Source: Pseudomonadota bacterium | GTDB taxonomy: Bacteria > Pseudomonadota > Gammaproteobacteria > Steroidobacterales > Steroidobacteraceae | Assembly: GCA_003242685.1 (NCBI GenBank) | Contig: QGVD01000006.1 | Location: 20,175-84,174, forward strand | Length of the DNA stretch: 64,000 bases | Reading direction: 5' to 3' | Shown here: in pieces, positions 17,427 to 26,129 of the stretch | Layout: each line of letters opens with the position of its first letter | Position numbering within the stretch: position 1 is the first letter of the stretch | Program-made: the position numbers and the translations under genes | The notes under the pieces: generated by a model | The model's database searches: none | Told to the model about the DNA's origin: nothing | The model's input: only the letters and a program-made list of their open reading frames with translations

Positions 17427-19093
17427 TACTTCTGAACCCACTGTCTCACCACTTCAGCCACGCGCTCGGGCTCCTTCGCCGCGAGCGCCTTCAGGTGATC
17501 GACCATTACGTCGACGGGTGAACCCGGCGGCGGCAGGTCGTAGTCCTCGAGAAGCTGACCGACCGGTGCCGCGCCCTGCGGGGCGGCGACGCTCGCGACG
17601 CGCGGCGAATTGCCCGGCAGGCTCTGCGTCCCGGGGGCGGCGAGAGCGGGCTCATGCGCACGGAGCAGCTCGCCGGACACTTCGACCCGCTTCTGCGCGA
17701 GCCGCAACAGCGGACGAACGATCAGCCAGTAGATCAGCAGGGCGGCCAGCGCGTAGAACACCCAGCGGCCGACCACGAGCAGGTTTTCGGGTTGCTTCCA
17801 CCAGATCGGCACGACCGGCGTCGGCGCCTCGGGGAACGGAAGCGAGGACACGACGAGGCTGTCACCGCGCTCGGTATCGATGCCGAGCCCGCTGCGCAGA
17901 ATGCGCTCGATGTCGGCGAGCTGCTCCGCAGTCCACGTTCCACCGCCGCCCGGTGCGGCTTTGTCGTTGAGCACAACGGCGACGCCGAGGCGATGCAGCT
18001 TTCCGCGGCTGCGTTCGATCTGCGTGATGGTGCGGTCGTAGGCGTACTGACGCGTGGTGGCGTTGCGCTGCGTACCGGTGATCTCGGTCCCGGTCCCGTC
18101 CTCCGCTTCGGAAGACTCGGTCGTTCTCGCGATCGCGATCGGCCGGTTGCTGAGCGAACCCGGCACACCGAGCGCGAGCGGATCGCGGTCGATCTCGGCG
18201 CGCGTCGCTTCGCTCGTCAGCCGGGGCGTATCACCGTACTGCTCCCGCGTCTCGCGAATGCGATCGTTGTCCACCTCGGCGGTGACACTGACCCTGAAGT
18301 TACCCACGCCCACGACCGGCGTGAGCAGATCGTGCACGTTGCGGCGCGTCTCTTCCTGGTATCGCCGCGCGAGGTCGCTCACATGACTGGCTTCGACGCC
18401 GTCCGTGGTGTCGATGCGCGCCGAGAGCAGACGTCCGGCCTGATCGACCAGCGTGACGCGCGACGGGTCGAGGCTCGCCACGCTGCCGGAGACCAGCTTT
18501 ACGATCGCCGCGATGTGCTCCGGCTCGAGCTCGCGACCCGGCCTGAGCCGCAGCACGACCGACGCGGAGCTCTTGTTCCCGTCGTCGATCACGAACGATG
18601 TCGACCTCTCGAGCGACAGGTGCACGCGCGCCGACTCCACCGCATCGAGCGTCATGATGCTGCGGGCGAGCTCGCCCTCGAGGCCGCGACGGAACCGCAC
18701 GTCCTGCACGAACTGGCTCACGCCGAACGGATCGTTGCGGTCCATGAGCTCGAGCCCCGCGGGCAGCTTGGCCACCACGCCGCGGGATGCGAGCAGCATG
18801 CGGACCTCGCCGAGCCGCTCCTCCGGCACGAGCACCTGTCCGCTCTCGGGATGAATCCGATAAGCGATGCCGGCGCCGTCGAGCACGCTCATCATGGCCG
18901 CGGAATCCACGTCCTCGCGGGCGCCGAAGACCGGCTTGTACGAGGCCTGGTCGCGCCACATGTACAGCATCACGAGCGCGGTGATGCAGACCGCGAGGAA
19001 CACCAGGGGCGCGAGGCTTCGCAACAGCTCAGGCCGCAGGAGCCGAGCGCCGCCGCGCCGCAGGCGCGCAGCGAAGGGTTTCAGCGAATCCAT
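17426..19093 (-). CDS. fliF: FliF MS-ring protein
   Basis: FliF forms the membrane MS-ring on which the flagellum is built. The 555-residue protein has an N-terminal TM (LAPLVFLAVCITALVMLYMW, about 28-47). The YscJ/FliF ring-building domains contain YRIHPESGQVLVPEERLGEV, ELARSIMTLDAVESARVHLS and ASVVLRLRPGRELEPEHIAA. A second TM (WVFYALAALLIYWLIVRPLL) lies in the last quarter. The C-terminal FliG-binding tail contains DHLKALAAKEPERVAEVVRQ. It is 22 bases after fliE. Confidence 0.97.
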   Translation of the reverse strand: MDSLKPFAARLRRGGARLLRPELLRSLAPLVFLAVCITALVMLYMWRDQASYKPVFGAREDVDSAAMMSVLDGAGIAYRIHPESGQVLVPEERLGEVRMLLASRGVVAKLPAGLELMDRNDPFGVSQFVQDVRFRRGLEGELARSIMTLDAVESARVHLSLERSTSFVIDDGNKSSASVVLRLRPGRELEPEHIAAIVKLVSGSVASLDPSRVTLVDQAGRLLSARIDTTDGVEASHVSDLARRYQEETRRNVHDLLTPVVGVGNFRVSVTAEVDNDRIRETREQYGDTPRLTSEATRAEIDRDPLALGVPGSLSNRPIAIARTTESSEAEDGTGTEITGTQRNATTRQYAYDRTITQIERSRGKLHRLGVAVVLNDKAAPGGGGTWTAEQLADIERILRSGLGIDTERGDSLVVSSLPFPEAPTPVVPIWWKQPENLLVVGRWVFYALAALLIYWLIVRPLLRLAQKRVEVSGELLRAHEPALAAPGTQSLPGNSPRVASVAAPQGAAPVGQLLEDYDLPPPGSPVDVMVDHLKALAAKEPERVAEVVRQWVQK

Positions 19094-19115
19094 CTACGAT
19101 GGTTTCCGCCGGGCC

Positions 19116-19448
19116 TTACAGCGGGAGCTTCAGGAGATCGTCGAGCGCGCCGACGACCTTGTTACGCACCTGCATCAGCATCGCGAACGACAGACTCGCC
19201 TCCTGGCTCGCGAGCATGGCACCCACCAGGTCGTCGCTGCGGCCGCTGTCGACGTCCGCCATCTTCTGTGCAGCGATCTGGTCTTTCTCGTTGACGCCGT
19301 AGATGGCCTGCTTGAAGGCCTCTCCGAAGCTGACGGCGCCATCGTCATCCGTGATCGGCGATCCGGCCGCTGCGCGCGTCGTGGAAAGTGAGAGTGTCTG
19401 TGCGTCCGCCTCGATCCTGGCGAGAACACTGCCGATGGAAGAGTTCAT
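19116..19448 (-). CDS. fliE: FliE MS-ring/rod junction protein
   Basis: FliE joins the MS-ring to the rod. The 110-residue product has the family C-terminal block: SFGEAFKQAIYGVNEKDQIA, then SQEASLSFAMLMQVRNKVVG and a Leu-rich end. The frame is open 75 codons upstream, but the ATG at 19448 gives the expected size. It is the first gene of the fliEFGHIJ run. Confidence 0.95.
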   Translation of the reverse strand: MNSSIGSVLARIEADAQTLSLSTTRAAAGSPITDDDGAVSFGEAFKQAIYGVNEKDQIAAQKMADVDSGRSDDLVGAMLASQEASLSFAMLMQVRNKVVGALDDLLKLPL

Positions 19449-19676
19449 AACCTGAGTCACACCTGTCCTCGCAAAGTACAGGTCGCCTCCGTTTTCGGCG
19501 TCGCAGCGGATAAGTTGAGGTCGCAGCGTCATATCGTGACTCGCCTCACACCGACCGATCTGCGCGCCACCGCGCTGCGCGATTGTGTGATGCAGATCCT
19601 TCCCGCCTGGCGCACAGACACACGTCGCACACGCGTGCGCGTCCCGGGCTCGACGAGCTCCGGCATGTTGCATAAC

Positions 19677-19694
19677 GCGCTAAAGATTTGCCCC
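19677..19694 (-). promoter_or_regulatory. Candidate sigma-54 promoter upstream of fliE
   Basis: Reading the minus strand, GGGGCAAATCTTTAGCGC has a GG and a GC separated by 10 bases, the invariant -24/-12 geometry of sigma-54 promoters, with the C and A after GG also matching. The -12 half is TAGC rather than TTGC. It lies ~230 bases before fliE in the 298-base divergent region between fliE and fliM, which otherwise holds no gene I can see. Early flagellar operons are sigma-54 dependent in many polar and lateral systems. Confidence 0.3.
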
Positions 19695-19746
19695 GCGGTC
19701 ACGATACAGCTCGCGTTGACATCGATTGCGGCGCTCTGCATTGACA

Positions 19747-20658
19747 ATGTCGAAGTCTGAACGTCCGGCGTACCGGACTCATCAGATCCTGGATCCACGA
19801 ACGCTCGGCCGTCCCGTGCATCTGCTGGGTCGGTTCACCGATCAGTTGCGGCTCGATCTCGGCGAGGAGCTGCAGGCACGGTTCAACCGTCGCTATCGCG
19901 CGGCGTTCAGGATTCGCGAGGTGGTTCCCGATGCGGAACCGCCTGCGACTCGCTGGCTGGCGTACGACACGCGAGCCGGCCGTATGGACTTCGCCATCAC
20001 GCGGAAGCTCCTTCTCTGCTTTCTCGACTACCGCCTCGGGGTCGCGCCGGAAGGAACGCACTCGCCGGCGAGTGACGGACCTCTAAACGATGCCGAGCAC
20101 CCGGCGGGTTCCGACCGGCGCGAGACCGCAACCGAGGAGAGAATGGCAACTGCGCTCGGCAGACATTTCGCAGGCCGCGTGGCCGAGCGAATTGAAGCGC
20201 TGCACGGCGCCGGCGACGCGGGCGCTTCCGGCGAGCGGCCGGTGCAGCTCGTTTCGTCGGGCAGCGTGCCTGCAGCCGACGGTGCCTGGACGCTGCGCAT
20301 CGGGATCTTCGAGGAAGCGCGCGGGATCGACGGCATGCTCTGGATCCGGCTGGACGAGCGCGCCTTCGATCACCTGCTCGACGGCCTCGCTCCCGCCCGG
20401 GCGAGCACTCCCCTGCAGAAGTTCCTCGGCGTGTCGGCCGGCGAGCCCTTCGCCTCGCGCCTGCGGATCCAGCTCGGTGTCCGGCTGGTGGAACAGGAGG
20501 TCACCGTCGGAAACGTGATCGATCTGCGCCCCGGCGATGTCCTGCCGATACGCATGGGCCCTGCGGACGTGCTCGTCGGCGATTCCCGACTGTTTACCGC
20601 CAGAGTCGCCGAACACAAGGGCCGGCTCTGCCTGACCTCATTCGAAGATGCGGAGTGA
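19747..20658 (+). CDS. fliM: FliM-type motor switch protein, divergent
   Basis: FliM is the middle C-ring protein that normally binds phospho-CheY. The 303-residue product has the FliM middle region (LLGRFTDQLRLDLGEELQAR near the N-terminus). A C-terminal SpoA domain (about residues 235-300) contains LRIQLGVRLVEQEVTVGNVI and LRPGDVLPIRMGPADVLVGD. The N-terminal CheY-binding motif of canonical FliM (LSQ-x-E-I-D-A-L-L) is not present; the protein starts MSKSERPAYRTHQ. There is no clear ribosome site at the ATG; a TTG seven codons upstream (19726) is possible. First gene of the fliM-flhA run. Confidence 0.87.
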   Translation: MSKSERPAYRTHQILDPRTLGRPVHLLGRFTDQLRLDLGEELQARFNRRYRAAFRIREVVPDAEPPATRWLAYDTRAGRMDFAITRKLLLCFLDYRLGVAPEGTHSPASDGPLNDAEHPAGSDRRETATEERMATALGRHFAGRVAERIEALHGAGDAGASGERPVQLVSSGSVPAADGAWTLRIGIFEEARGIDGMLWIRLDERAFDHLLDGLAPARASTPLQKFLGVSAGEPFASRLRIQLGVRLVEQEVTVGNVIDLRPGDVLPIRMGPADVLVGDSRLFTARVAEHKGRLCLTSFEDAE

Positions 20659-20661
20659 CAG

Positions 20662-21048
20662 ATGAGCGATCCAGAGACTGGTTCTGCGGATTCCCTGCTG
20701 GCCGAGTTCCGGGAAGCACTAGACGAGGATTCCGCCGGCAAACCGACGGATGACGCGGCGAAGGCTGGCACGTCCGCGCGTGCCGCGCGCCGTGACTTCA
20801 CGCAGATGATGCGCCGGATTCCCGTGACTCTGACGCTCGAGGTCGGCTCGGCCCGGATCACGCTGCAGGAGCTCGCCCGGCTCGAACCCAACAGCGTCGT
20901 CGAGCTCGACGCTCTCGCGGGAGATCCGCTGGTCATAAAGGTGAACGGCACGCCGATCGGACGCGCCGAGGTCGTGGTCTCCGGCGAGAACTACGGGCTG
21001 CGCGTCCTCGACCTCATCGAGCTCGATCTCGACTCGCTCGCGACATGA
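20662..21048 (+). CDS. fliN: FliN motor switch protein
   Basis: FliN is the basal C-ring and export-dock protein. The 128-residue protein has an acidic flexible N-terminus and a C-terminal SpoA domain: RIPVTLTLEVGSARITLQEL, SVVELDALAGDPLVIKVNG, RAEVVVSGENYGLRVLDLIE. CGGAG lies 7 bases before the ATG, 3 bases after the fliM stop. Its stop overlaps the fliP start (ATGA). No fliO gene separates it from fliP. Confidence 0.95.
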   Translation: MSDPETGSADSLLAEFREALDEDSAGKPTDDAAKAGTSARAARRDFTQMMRRIPVTLTLEVGSARITLQELARLEPNSVVELDALAGDPLVIKVNGTPIGRAEVVVSGENYGLRVLDLIELDLDSLAT

Positions 21049-21818
21049 GAGCACCGCTCCCCGCGCGTGGCGCCGCATGCGGCATCGTCATCGCGCTGGG
21101 CACATTCTTCGCCATCCTCGTGCCGGCCGTGAGCCCTGCGGCCGAGATCGGAATCGTCGGCACGACCGGCGGCGGCGGCACGACGGAGCTCACCGTCAAG
21201 ACGCAGCTCTTCGTCATCCTGACGCTGCTCGGGCTGCTGCCCGTGCTGACGCTCATGATGACGAGCTTCCTGCGCTTCGTGATCGTGCTCTCTCTCCTGC
21301 GCCAGGCGCTCGGCCTGCAGCAGGGCCTGCCCAACCGCGTCGTCACGGGAGTCGCGCTCATCCTGACGCTGCTCGTGATGCGCCCGATCGGCGTGGAGAT
21401 CTGGACCGAGGCCCTCGTGCCGTACGAGCGCGAAGAGATCGGCCTGCAGGACGCACTGGTCATCGCCGAAGCGAAGATCTCGCGCTTCATGCTCGCTCAG
21501 ACGCACAAGGGGGCCCTCGCCCAGATCTCGCGTCTCGCCGGCGAGGGTGAGGTCGCCGATCCCGCGGATCACAACTTCGCGGTCAAGGCGTCGGCGTTCG
21601 TGCTGAGCGAGCTCAAGACCGCCTTTCAGATCGGCTGCATGCTGTTCGTGCCGTTCCTCGTCATCGACCTGGTGGTTTCGTCGGTGCTGATGGCCATGGG
21701 CATGATGATGCTCTCGCCTCTCGTGATCTCGCTGCCCCTCAAGCTCCTGCTCTTCGTGCTGGTGGACGGCTGGACGCTCACCGTCGGCACGCTGGTGAGC
21801 AGCATACAGGCCTACTGA
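21045..21818 (+). CDS. fliP: FliP flagellar export gate protein
   Basis: FliP is a core subunit of the FliPQR export gate. The 257-residue protein has an N-terminal signal-like hydrophobic segment. TM segments follow, with TSFLRFVIVLSLLRQALGLQ and TAFQIGCMLFVPFLVIDLVV, then SSVLMAMGMMMLSP, all FliP signatures. It is translationally coupled to fliN. FliP assembly usually needs FliO, which is not found in the window. Confidence 0.97.
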   Translation: MRAPLPARGAACGIVIALGTFFAILVPAVSPAAEIGIVGTTGGGGTTELTVKTQLFVILTLLGLLPVLTLMMTSFLRFVIVLSLLRQALGLQQGLPNRVVTGVALILTLLVMRPIGVEIWTEALVPYEREEIGLQDALVIAEAKISRFMLAQTHKGALAQISRLAGEGEVADPADHNFAVKASAFVLSELKTAFQIGCMLFVPFLVIDLVVSSVLMAMGMMMLSPLVISLPLKLLLFVLVDGWTLTVGTLVSSIQAY

Positions 21819-21835
21819 AGAGGAACCCGCTGCGA

Positions 21836-22108
21836 ATGGTAACCCCCGACGTCGCCGCCGACGTGATCAGCCGCAGCCTGCGGCTCGTGATGCTGATCGT
21901 GAGCGTGCTGCTCGTACCGGGCATGCTCGTCGGCCTGCTGATCGGCCTGCTGCAGGCCGCCACGCAGATCAACGAGCAGACCCTGAGCTTTCTCCCGCGT
22001 CTGCTCGTGACCCTGCTGGTGATCGCACTGACCGGACACTGGCTCACGCGCACCCTCATGGACTTCTGCGTGGAGGCGTTCAGGGGCGCGGCCACGCTCA
22101 CCGGATAG
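21836..22108 (+). CDS. fliQ: FliQ flagellar export gate protein
   Basis: FliQ is the small two-TM subunit of the export gate. At 90 residues it has the family length and motifs: SLRLVMLIVSVLLVPGMLVG, LLIGLLQAATQINEQTLSFL and PRLLVTLLVIALTGHWL. AGAGG precedes the ATG by about 11 bases. It lies between fliP and fliR. Confidence 0.96.
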   Translation: MVTPDVAADVISRSLRLVMLIVSVLLVPGMLVGLLIGLLQAATQINEQTLSFLPRLLVTLLVIALTGHWLTRTLMDFCVEAFRGAATLTG

Positions 22109-22127
22109 ATCCGCACCGCCTTCCGCC

Positions 22128-22895
22128 ATGGACGCCGTTCTGCTCGATCTGCCGGGGCTGCTCATGAAAGTGTGGTGGCCGTTCTGCCGCGCCCTCGGCC
22201 TGCTGAGTGCCGCGCCGTTCGTCGGCGAGGCCATGGTGCCGATCTCCGCGCGCGTGCTCCTCGCCCTCGTGCTCGCTCTCGTGATGCTGCCCTTCGCGAC
22301 GCCCGCCACCGAGATCGAGCCGCTGTCTCTGCACGCCGCTCTGGTCACCGCCGAGCAGGCGCTGATCGGGTTCGGCATCGGTATGGCGTTTCACCTCGTC
22401 ACCTCCGCCCTGATGGTGCTCGGCTACGTCCTGTCGTCGCAGATGGGCCTCGCCATGGCCCTGATGAACGATCCGGTGAACGGCACGTCTTCGGATGTGG
22501 TGTCCGTGCTGCTGTACATACTGGGCGCACTGGTGTTCTTCGCGATCGACGGTCACATCGTGCTCGCGCAGATACTCGGCGCGAGCTTCCGCAACTGGCC
22601 GGTGGGCGGCGGACTCGGATTCGGAACCTTCGAGGCGATCGCGTATGCCGTCGGCTGGGCGCTCGCCGCGGCCGTGCTGCTGGCCCTGCCCGTCGTCTTC
22701 TCGGCGCTCGTGGTGCAGCTCGGCTTCGGCTTCCTGAATCGCATCGCTCCGGCGCTCAATCTCTACTCACTCGGCTTCTCGGCCATCATCGTCTTCGGGA
22801 TCTTCGTGCTCGGATGGCTGGTGCGCCACGTGCCGGAGCACTACGTGAACATGACCGGGCGGGTGCTCGAGCTGCTGCGTCCGGTCACGCGGTGA
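22128..22895 (+). CDS. fliR: FliR flagellar export gate protein
   Basis: FliR completes the FliPQR gate. The 255-residue, six-TM protein shows the motifs FCRALGLLSAAPFVGEAMVP, TAEQALIGFGIGMAFHLVTS, and VVQLGFGFLNRIAPALNLYS. The start lies 19 bases after fliQ, and flhB follows after 7 bases. Confidence 0.95.
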   Translation: MDAVLLDLPGLLMKVWWPFCRALGLLSAAPFVGEAMVPISARVLLALVLALVMLPFATPATEIEPLSLHAALVTAEQALIGFGIGMAFHLVTSALMVLGYVLSSQMGLAMALMNDPVNGTSSDVVSVLLYILGALVFFAIDGHIVLAQILGASFRNWPVGGGLGFGTFEAIAYAVGWALAAAVLLALPVVFSALVVQLGFGFLNRIAPALNLYSLGFSAIIVFGIFVLGWLVRHVPEHYVNMTGRVLELLRPVTR

Positions 22896-22902
22896 GGTGC
22901 CC

Positions 22903-24045
22903 ATGGCCGAACCGTCCGAGGACAGCGGAGAGAAGCGCGAGAAACCGTCCGCGCACAAGCTGCGCAAGGCGCGCGAGAAGGGTCAGGTCGCGCGCTCCCG
23001 CGACTGGGCGACGGCGGTCGGCATTCTCGTGTGCCTGCAGCTCATCGTGCTCCTCGTCCCGGGCTATCTGCAGGACTTCCGCCGGCTGTTCGCCCAGGCG
23101 TTCGCGCCGCTCTTCGGCGAAGGCACGCTCGAGAACGTCTGGTCCGGCCTCTTCCCGGCGACCCTGCTGCTCTTCGCCAAGATCACACTGCCGCTCTTCG
23201 CCGTCCCGCTGATCGTGGCGATCGCTTCCCTGTTCCCGGGCGGGTGGGTCCTGACGGCCTCGCCGCTCGCGCCCCGATTCGAACGGGTGAATCCTCTCGG
23301 GTACTTCAAGCGCCTGTTCCAGCCGAAGCACGTCGCGGACACGGTGATGGCCGTGCTCAAGGCCCTCACGCTGATCGCCGTGCTCTATCACGTGGTGCGC
23401 GCCGGGCTCGGGGATTTTCTGCGGCTGCAATCCCTGCCGCTCGAGAGCGCGATCGCCCGCGGTGCCCGTCTGATGTTCGAGGGAGCGATGACGCTCACCG
23501 TCGTGTTCATCGTATTCGCCCTGATCGACCTCCCCGTGCAGCGTCTCGTGTTCCTGCGCAGCCAGCGCATGAGCAAGCGCGAGGTCAGAGAAGAGCTCAA
23601 GTCGACCGAGGGTCGCCCGGAAGTACGCCAGCGCATCCGCCAGCTCCAGACGCAGCTCGCGCGCCGCGCTCTGCGCAGGACCGTCCCGACGGCCGACGTG
23701 GTCATCGTCAACCCGGAGCACTACGCGGTCGCGCTCAAGTACGACGAGCGGCGCGCCGAGGCGCCGTTCGTCGTGGCCAAGGGCGTCGACGAGATGGCGC
23801 TCCATATCCGCGAGATCGCTCTCCAGCACGGCGTGGAGGTCGTCTCACTGCCGCCGCTCGCGAGAGCCATCTACAACACGAGTCAGGTGAACCAGCAGAT
23901 TCCCGCGGCCCTGTACCGGGCCGTCGCACTGGTGCTCGCCTATGTGCTGCAGATCCAGGCGTTCCGCGCGGGCAGACGCGCGCAGCGCCCGGAGCTTCCG
24001 GCGGATCTCGCCATCCCTGAACACCTCACGACGAGTCCTGCATGA
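22903..24045 (+). CDS. flhB: FlhB export switch protein
   Basis: FlhB is the export gate component whose self-cleavage switches from hook to filament substrates. The 380-residue protein has the conserved start EKTE-like EKREKPSAHKLRKAREKGQV, four TM segments and the cytoplasmic domain. The cleavage site reads VVIVNPEHYAVALKYDERRA, i.e. NPEH rather than the usual NPTH; the Asn-Pro bond and His are kept. GAGGTG precedes the ATG. Its stop overlaps the flhA start (ATGA). Confidence 0.96.
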   Translation: MAEPSEDSGEKREKPSAHKLRKAREKGQVARSRDWATAVGILVCLQLIVLLVPGYLQDFRRLFAQAFAPLFGEGTLENVWSGLFPATLLLFAKITLPLFAVPLIVAIASLFPGGWVLTASPLAPRFERVNPLGYFKRLFQPKHVADTVMAVLKALTLIAVLYHVVRAGLGDFLRLQSLPLESAIARGARLMFEGAMTLTVVFIVFALIDLPVQRLVFLRSQRMSKREVREELKSTEGRPEVRQRIRQLQTQLARRALRRTVPTADVVIVNPEHYAVALKYDERRAEAPFVVAKGVDEMALHIREIALQHGVEVVSLPPLARAIYNTSQVNQQIPAALYRAVALVLAYVLQIQAFRAGRRAQRPELPADLAIPEHLTTSPA

Positions 24046-26129
24046 GCCCATTGAGACGTCTGTTCGATACGCTGCTGCGGAACCGCGCGGTCGCGCCGGT
24101 CTTCCTGCTCATCATCCTCGCGATGATGATCCTGCCGCTGCCGCCGCTCGCGCTGGACGTCCTCTTCACGTTCAACATCGTCCTGGCGCTGATCGTGGTG
24201 CTGGTGTGCGTGACGGTGCGCAGGCCGCTCGACTTCTCCGTCTTCCCGACGGTGATCCTCGCCGCCACGCTGATGCGGCTCACGCTCAACGTCGCCTCCA
24301 CGCGCGTCGTGCTGCTGCACGGTCACGAGGGCACGGACGCGGCGGGCGAGGTCATCGAAGCCTTCGGTCACGTGGTGATCGGCGGCAACTTCGTGGTCGG
24401 CCTCGTGGTGTTCGTCATCCTGATGATCATCAACTTCATGGTGGTCACCAAGGGTGCCGAGCGCATATCGGAGGTCTCCGCCCGCTTCACCCTCGACGCC
24501 CTGCCCGGCAAGCAGATGGCGATCGACGCGGACCTCAACGCGGGACTCATCAACCAAGAGCAGGCGCAGCGGCGGCGCCGCGAGGTGGCGGCGGAGGCGG
24601 ACTTCTACGGCGCCATGGACGGTGCGAGCAAGTTCGTCCGCGGCGACGCGATCGCCGGCATACTGATTCTTCTCATCAACCTCATCGGCGGCGTCTCGGT
24701 CGGCATGTTCATGCACGACCTGGCGTTCGGCGAGGCCTTCCGGCAGTTCGCGCTGCTCACCATCGGCGACGGGCTCGTCGCGCAGATCCCGGCGCTGCTG
24801 CTCGCGGCCGCCGCCGCGATCATCGTCACCCGGGTGAGCGACTCCTCGGGCGACTTCGAGCGGCAGGTCGGCGCACAGCTCCTCGCCACGCCCGGAGTCC
24901 TCTATGGAGCCGCCGGCACGATGGTGGTGCTCGGCGCGATTCCCGGGATGCCGTGGCTCACCTTCCTCACCTTCGCCGCAGTGCTCGCGTTCGCCGCCTG
25001 GCGCATGAGCCGGAATCCGCCCGTCTCGGCGAGCGATGCCGCGGCCGCAGAGGCCGCCGTGCTGGCCGAGCAGGTCCCCGAGCTCGACTGGCGCAGCCTC
25101 CCCTTCGTCGAGCCGCTCGCGGTCGCGGTGGGCTACAAGCTCGTCGGGCTCATCGACCCCGCGCAGGGCGCGCCGCTCGTGAAGCGTGTGAAGGGCGTGC
25201 GCCAGAATCTGAGCGAGGCGATGGGTTTCCTGCTCCCGCCGATCGCGGTGCGGGACGACCTTTCGCTCCGGCCTGCGCAGTACGCCATCCTTCTCCAGGG
25301 CACCGTGATCGCTCAGGCGGAGGTCTATCCCGAAAGAGTGATGGCGCTCCCCTCGACCGAAGTCTACGGCGAGGTCGATGGCATTCCCGCCATGGACCCT
25401 GCGTACGGCATGCCCGTCGTCTGGATCGCGCCCGAGGATCGCGCCAACGCGCTCGGGCTCGGATATCAGGTCGTCGATCCCTCGAGCGTGATCGCCACGC
25501 ATCTGTCGAAGGTCGTGCGCGATCACCTGCCGGAGCTGTTGCGCCACGAGGACGTGCCGGCGCTGCTCGAGCGTCTGAGCGCTCTCGCACCCAAGCTCTC
25601 CGCCGCGCTGGACAAGGCGTTCACACACACGCAGCTCCTCAAGGTGTTTCGCCATCTCCTGGCGGACAACGTTCCGCTCAAGGACATCGTGCCGATCGCC
25701 ACCACGCTGCTCGAGAACGCCGAGACGACCAAGGATCCGATTCTTCTCGCCGCCGAGGTGCGCTGCACGCTGCGCCGGCAGATCGTCGCCTCGTTGATCG
25801 GTGAGTCCGCGGAAATGAAAGCCTTCAGCCTCGGAAGCGAGCTCGAGAGCCTGCTGCTCGGTGCGCTCAATCAGGCGAGTCAGAGCGGCAAGATCGCGCT
25901 CGACAACTTCCCGCTCGATCCGAACGTGCTCTCTCAGCTGCAGCAGCACATGCCGGTCGTGCGCGAGCAGATGAAGCAGCAGGGCGCGCCGCCGGTGCTG
26001 CTCGTGATGCCGCAGATCCGTCCGCTGCTCGCGCGCTACGCGCGCCTGTTCGCACCCGGGCTCACGGTGCTGTCGTACAACGAGATTCCCGAGCAGCGCG
26101 AAGTCAGCATCATCGGCTCGCTGGGCTGA
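24042..26129 (+). CDS. flhA: FlhA export gate protein
   Basis: FlhA forms the nonameric export ring and proton channel. The 695-residue protein has the eight-TM N-terminal half and the FHIPEP signature: QMAIDADLNAGLINQEQAQR, then EADFYGAMDGASKFVRGDAI. The soluble C-terminal half ends at ITVLSYNEIPEQREVSII-like residues (LTVLSYNEIPEQREVSIIGS). Full family length. Its last 20 bases overlap the 3' end of the convergent FliK-like gene. Confidence 0.97.
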   Translation: MSPLRRLFDTLLRNRAVAPVFLLIILAMMILPLPPLALDVLFTFNIVLALIVVLVCVTVRRPLDFSVFPTVILAATLMRLTLNVASTRVVLLHGHEGTDAAGEVIEAFGHVVIGGNFVVGLVVFVILMIINFMVVTKGAERISEVSARFTLDALPGKQMAIDADLNAGLINQEQAQRRRREVAAEADFYGAMDGASKFVRGDAIAGILILLINLIGGVSVGMFMHDLAFGEAFRQFALLTIGDGLVAQIPALLLAAAAAIIVTRVSDSSGDFERQVGAQLLATPGVLYGAAGTMVVLGAIPGMPWLTFLTFAAVLAFAAWRMSRNPPVSASDAAAAEAAVLAEQVPELDWRSLPFVEPLAVAVGYKLVGLIDPAQGAPLVKRVKGVRQNLSEAMGFLLPPIAVRDDLSLRPAQYAILLQGTVIAQAEVYPERVMALPSTEVYGEVDGIPAMDPAYGMPVVWIAPEDRANALGLGYQVVDPSSVIATHLSKVVRDHLPELLRHEDVPALLERLSALAPKLSAALDKAFTHTQLLKVFRHLLADNVPLKDIVPIATTLLENAETTKDPILLAAEVRCTLRRQIVASLIGESAEMKAFSLGSELESLLLGALNQASQSGKIALDNFPLDPNVLSQLQQHMPVVREQMKQQGAPPVLLVMPQIRPLLARYARLFAPGLTVLSYNEIPEQREVSIIGSLG

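Noticed and set aside
19691..19710. A GG-N10-GC pattern on the plus strand before fliM as a second sigma-54 promoter
   Set aside because: Only the two dinucleotides fit; the bases between do not follow the consensus, and such spacing is frequent by chance at this GC content.
23940..25949. A 669-codon minus-strand frame and a 620-codon shifted plus-strand frame over flhA
   Set aside because: Both are out-of-frame readings of flhA; the residues are mostly His, Asp, Arg and Glu with no motif.
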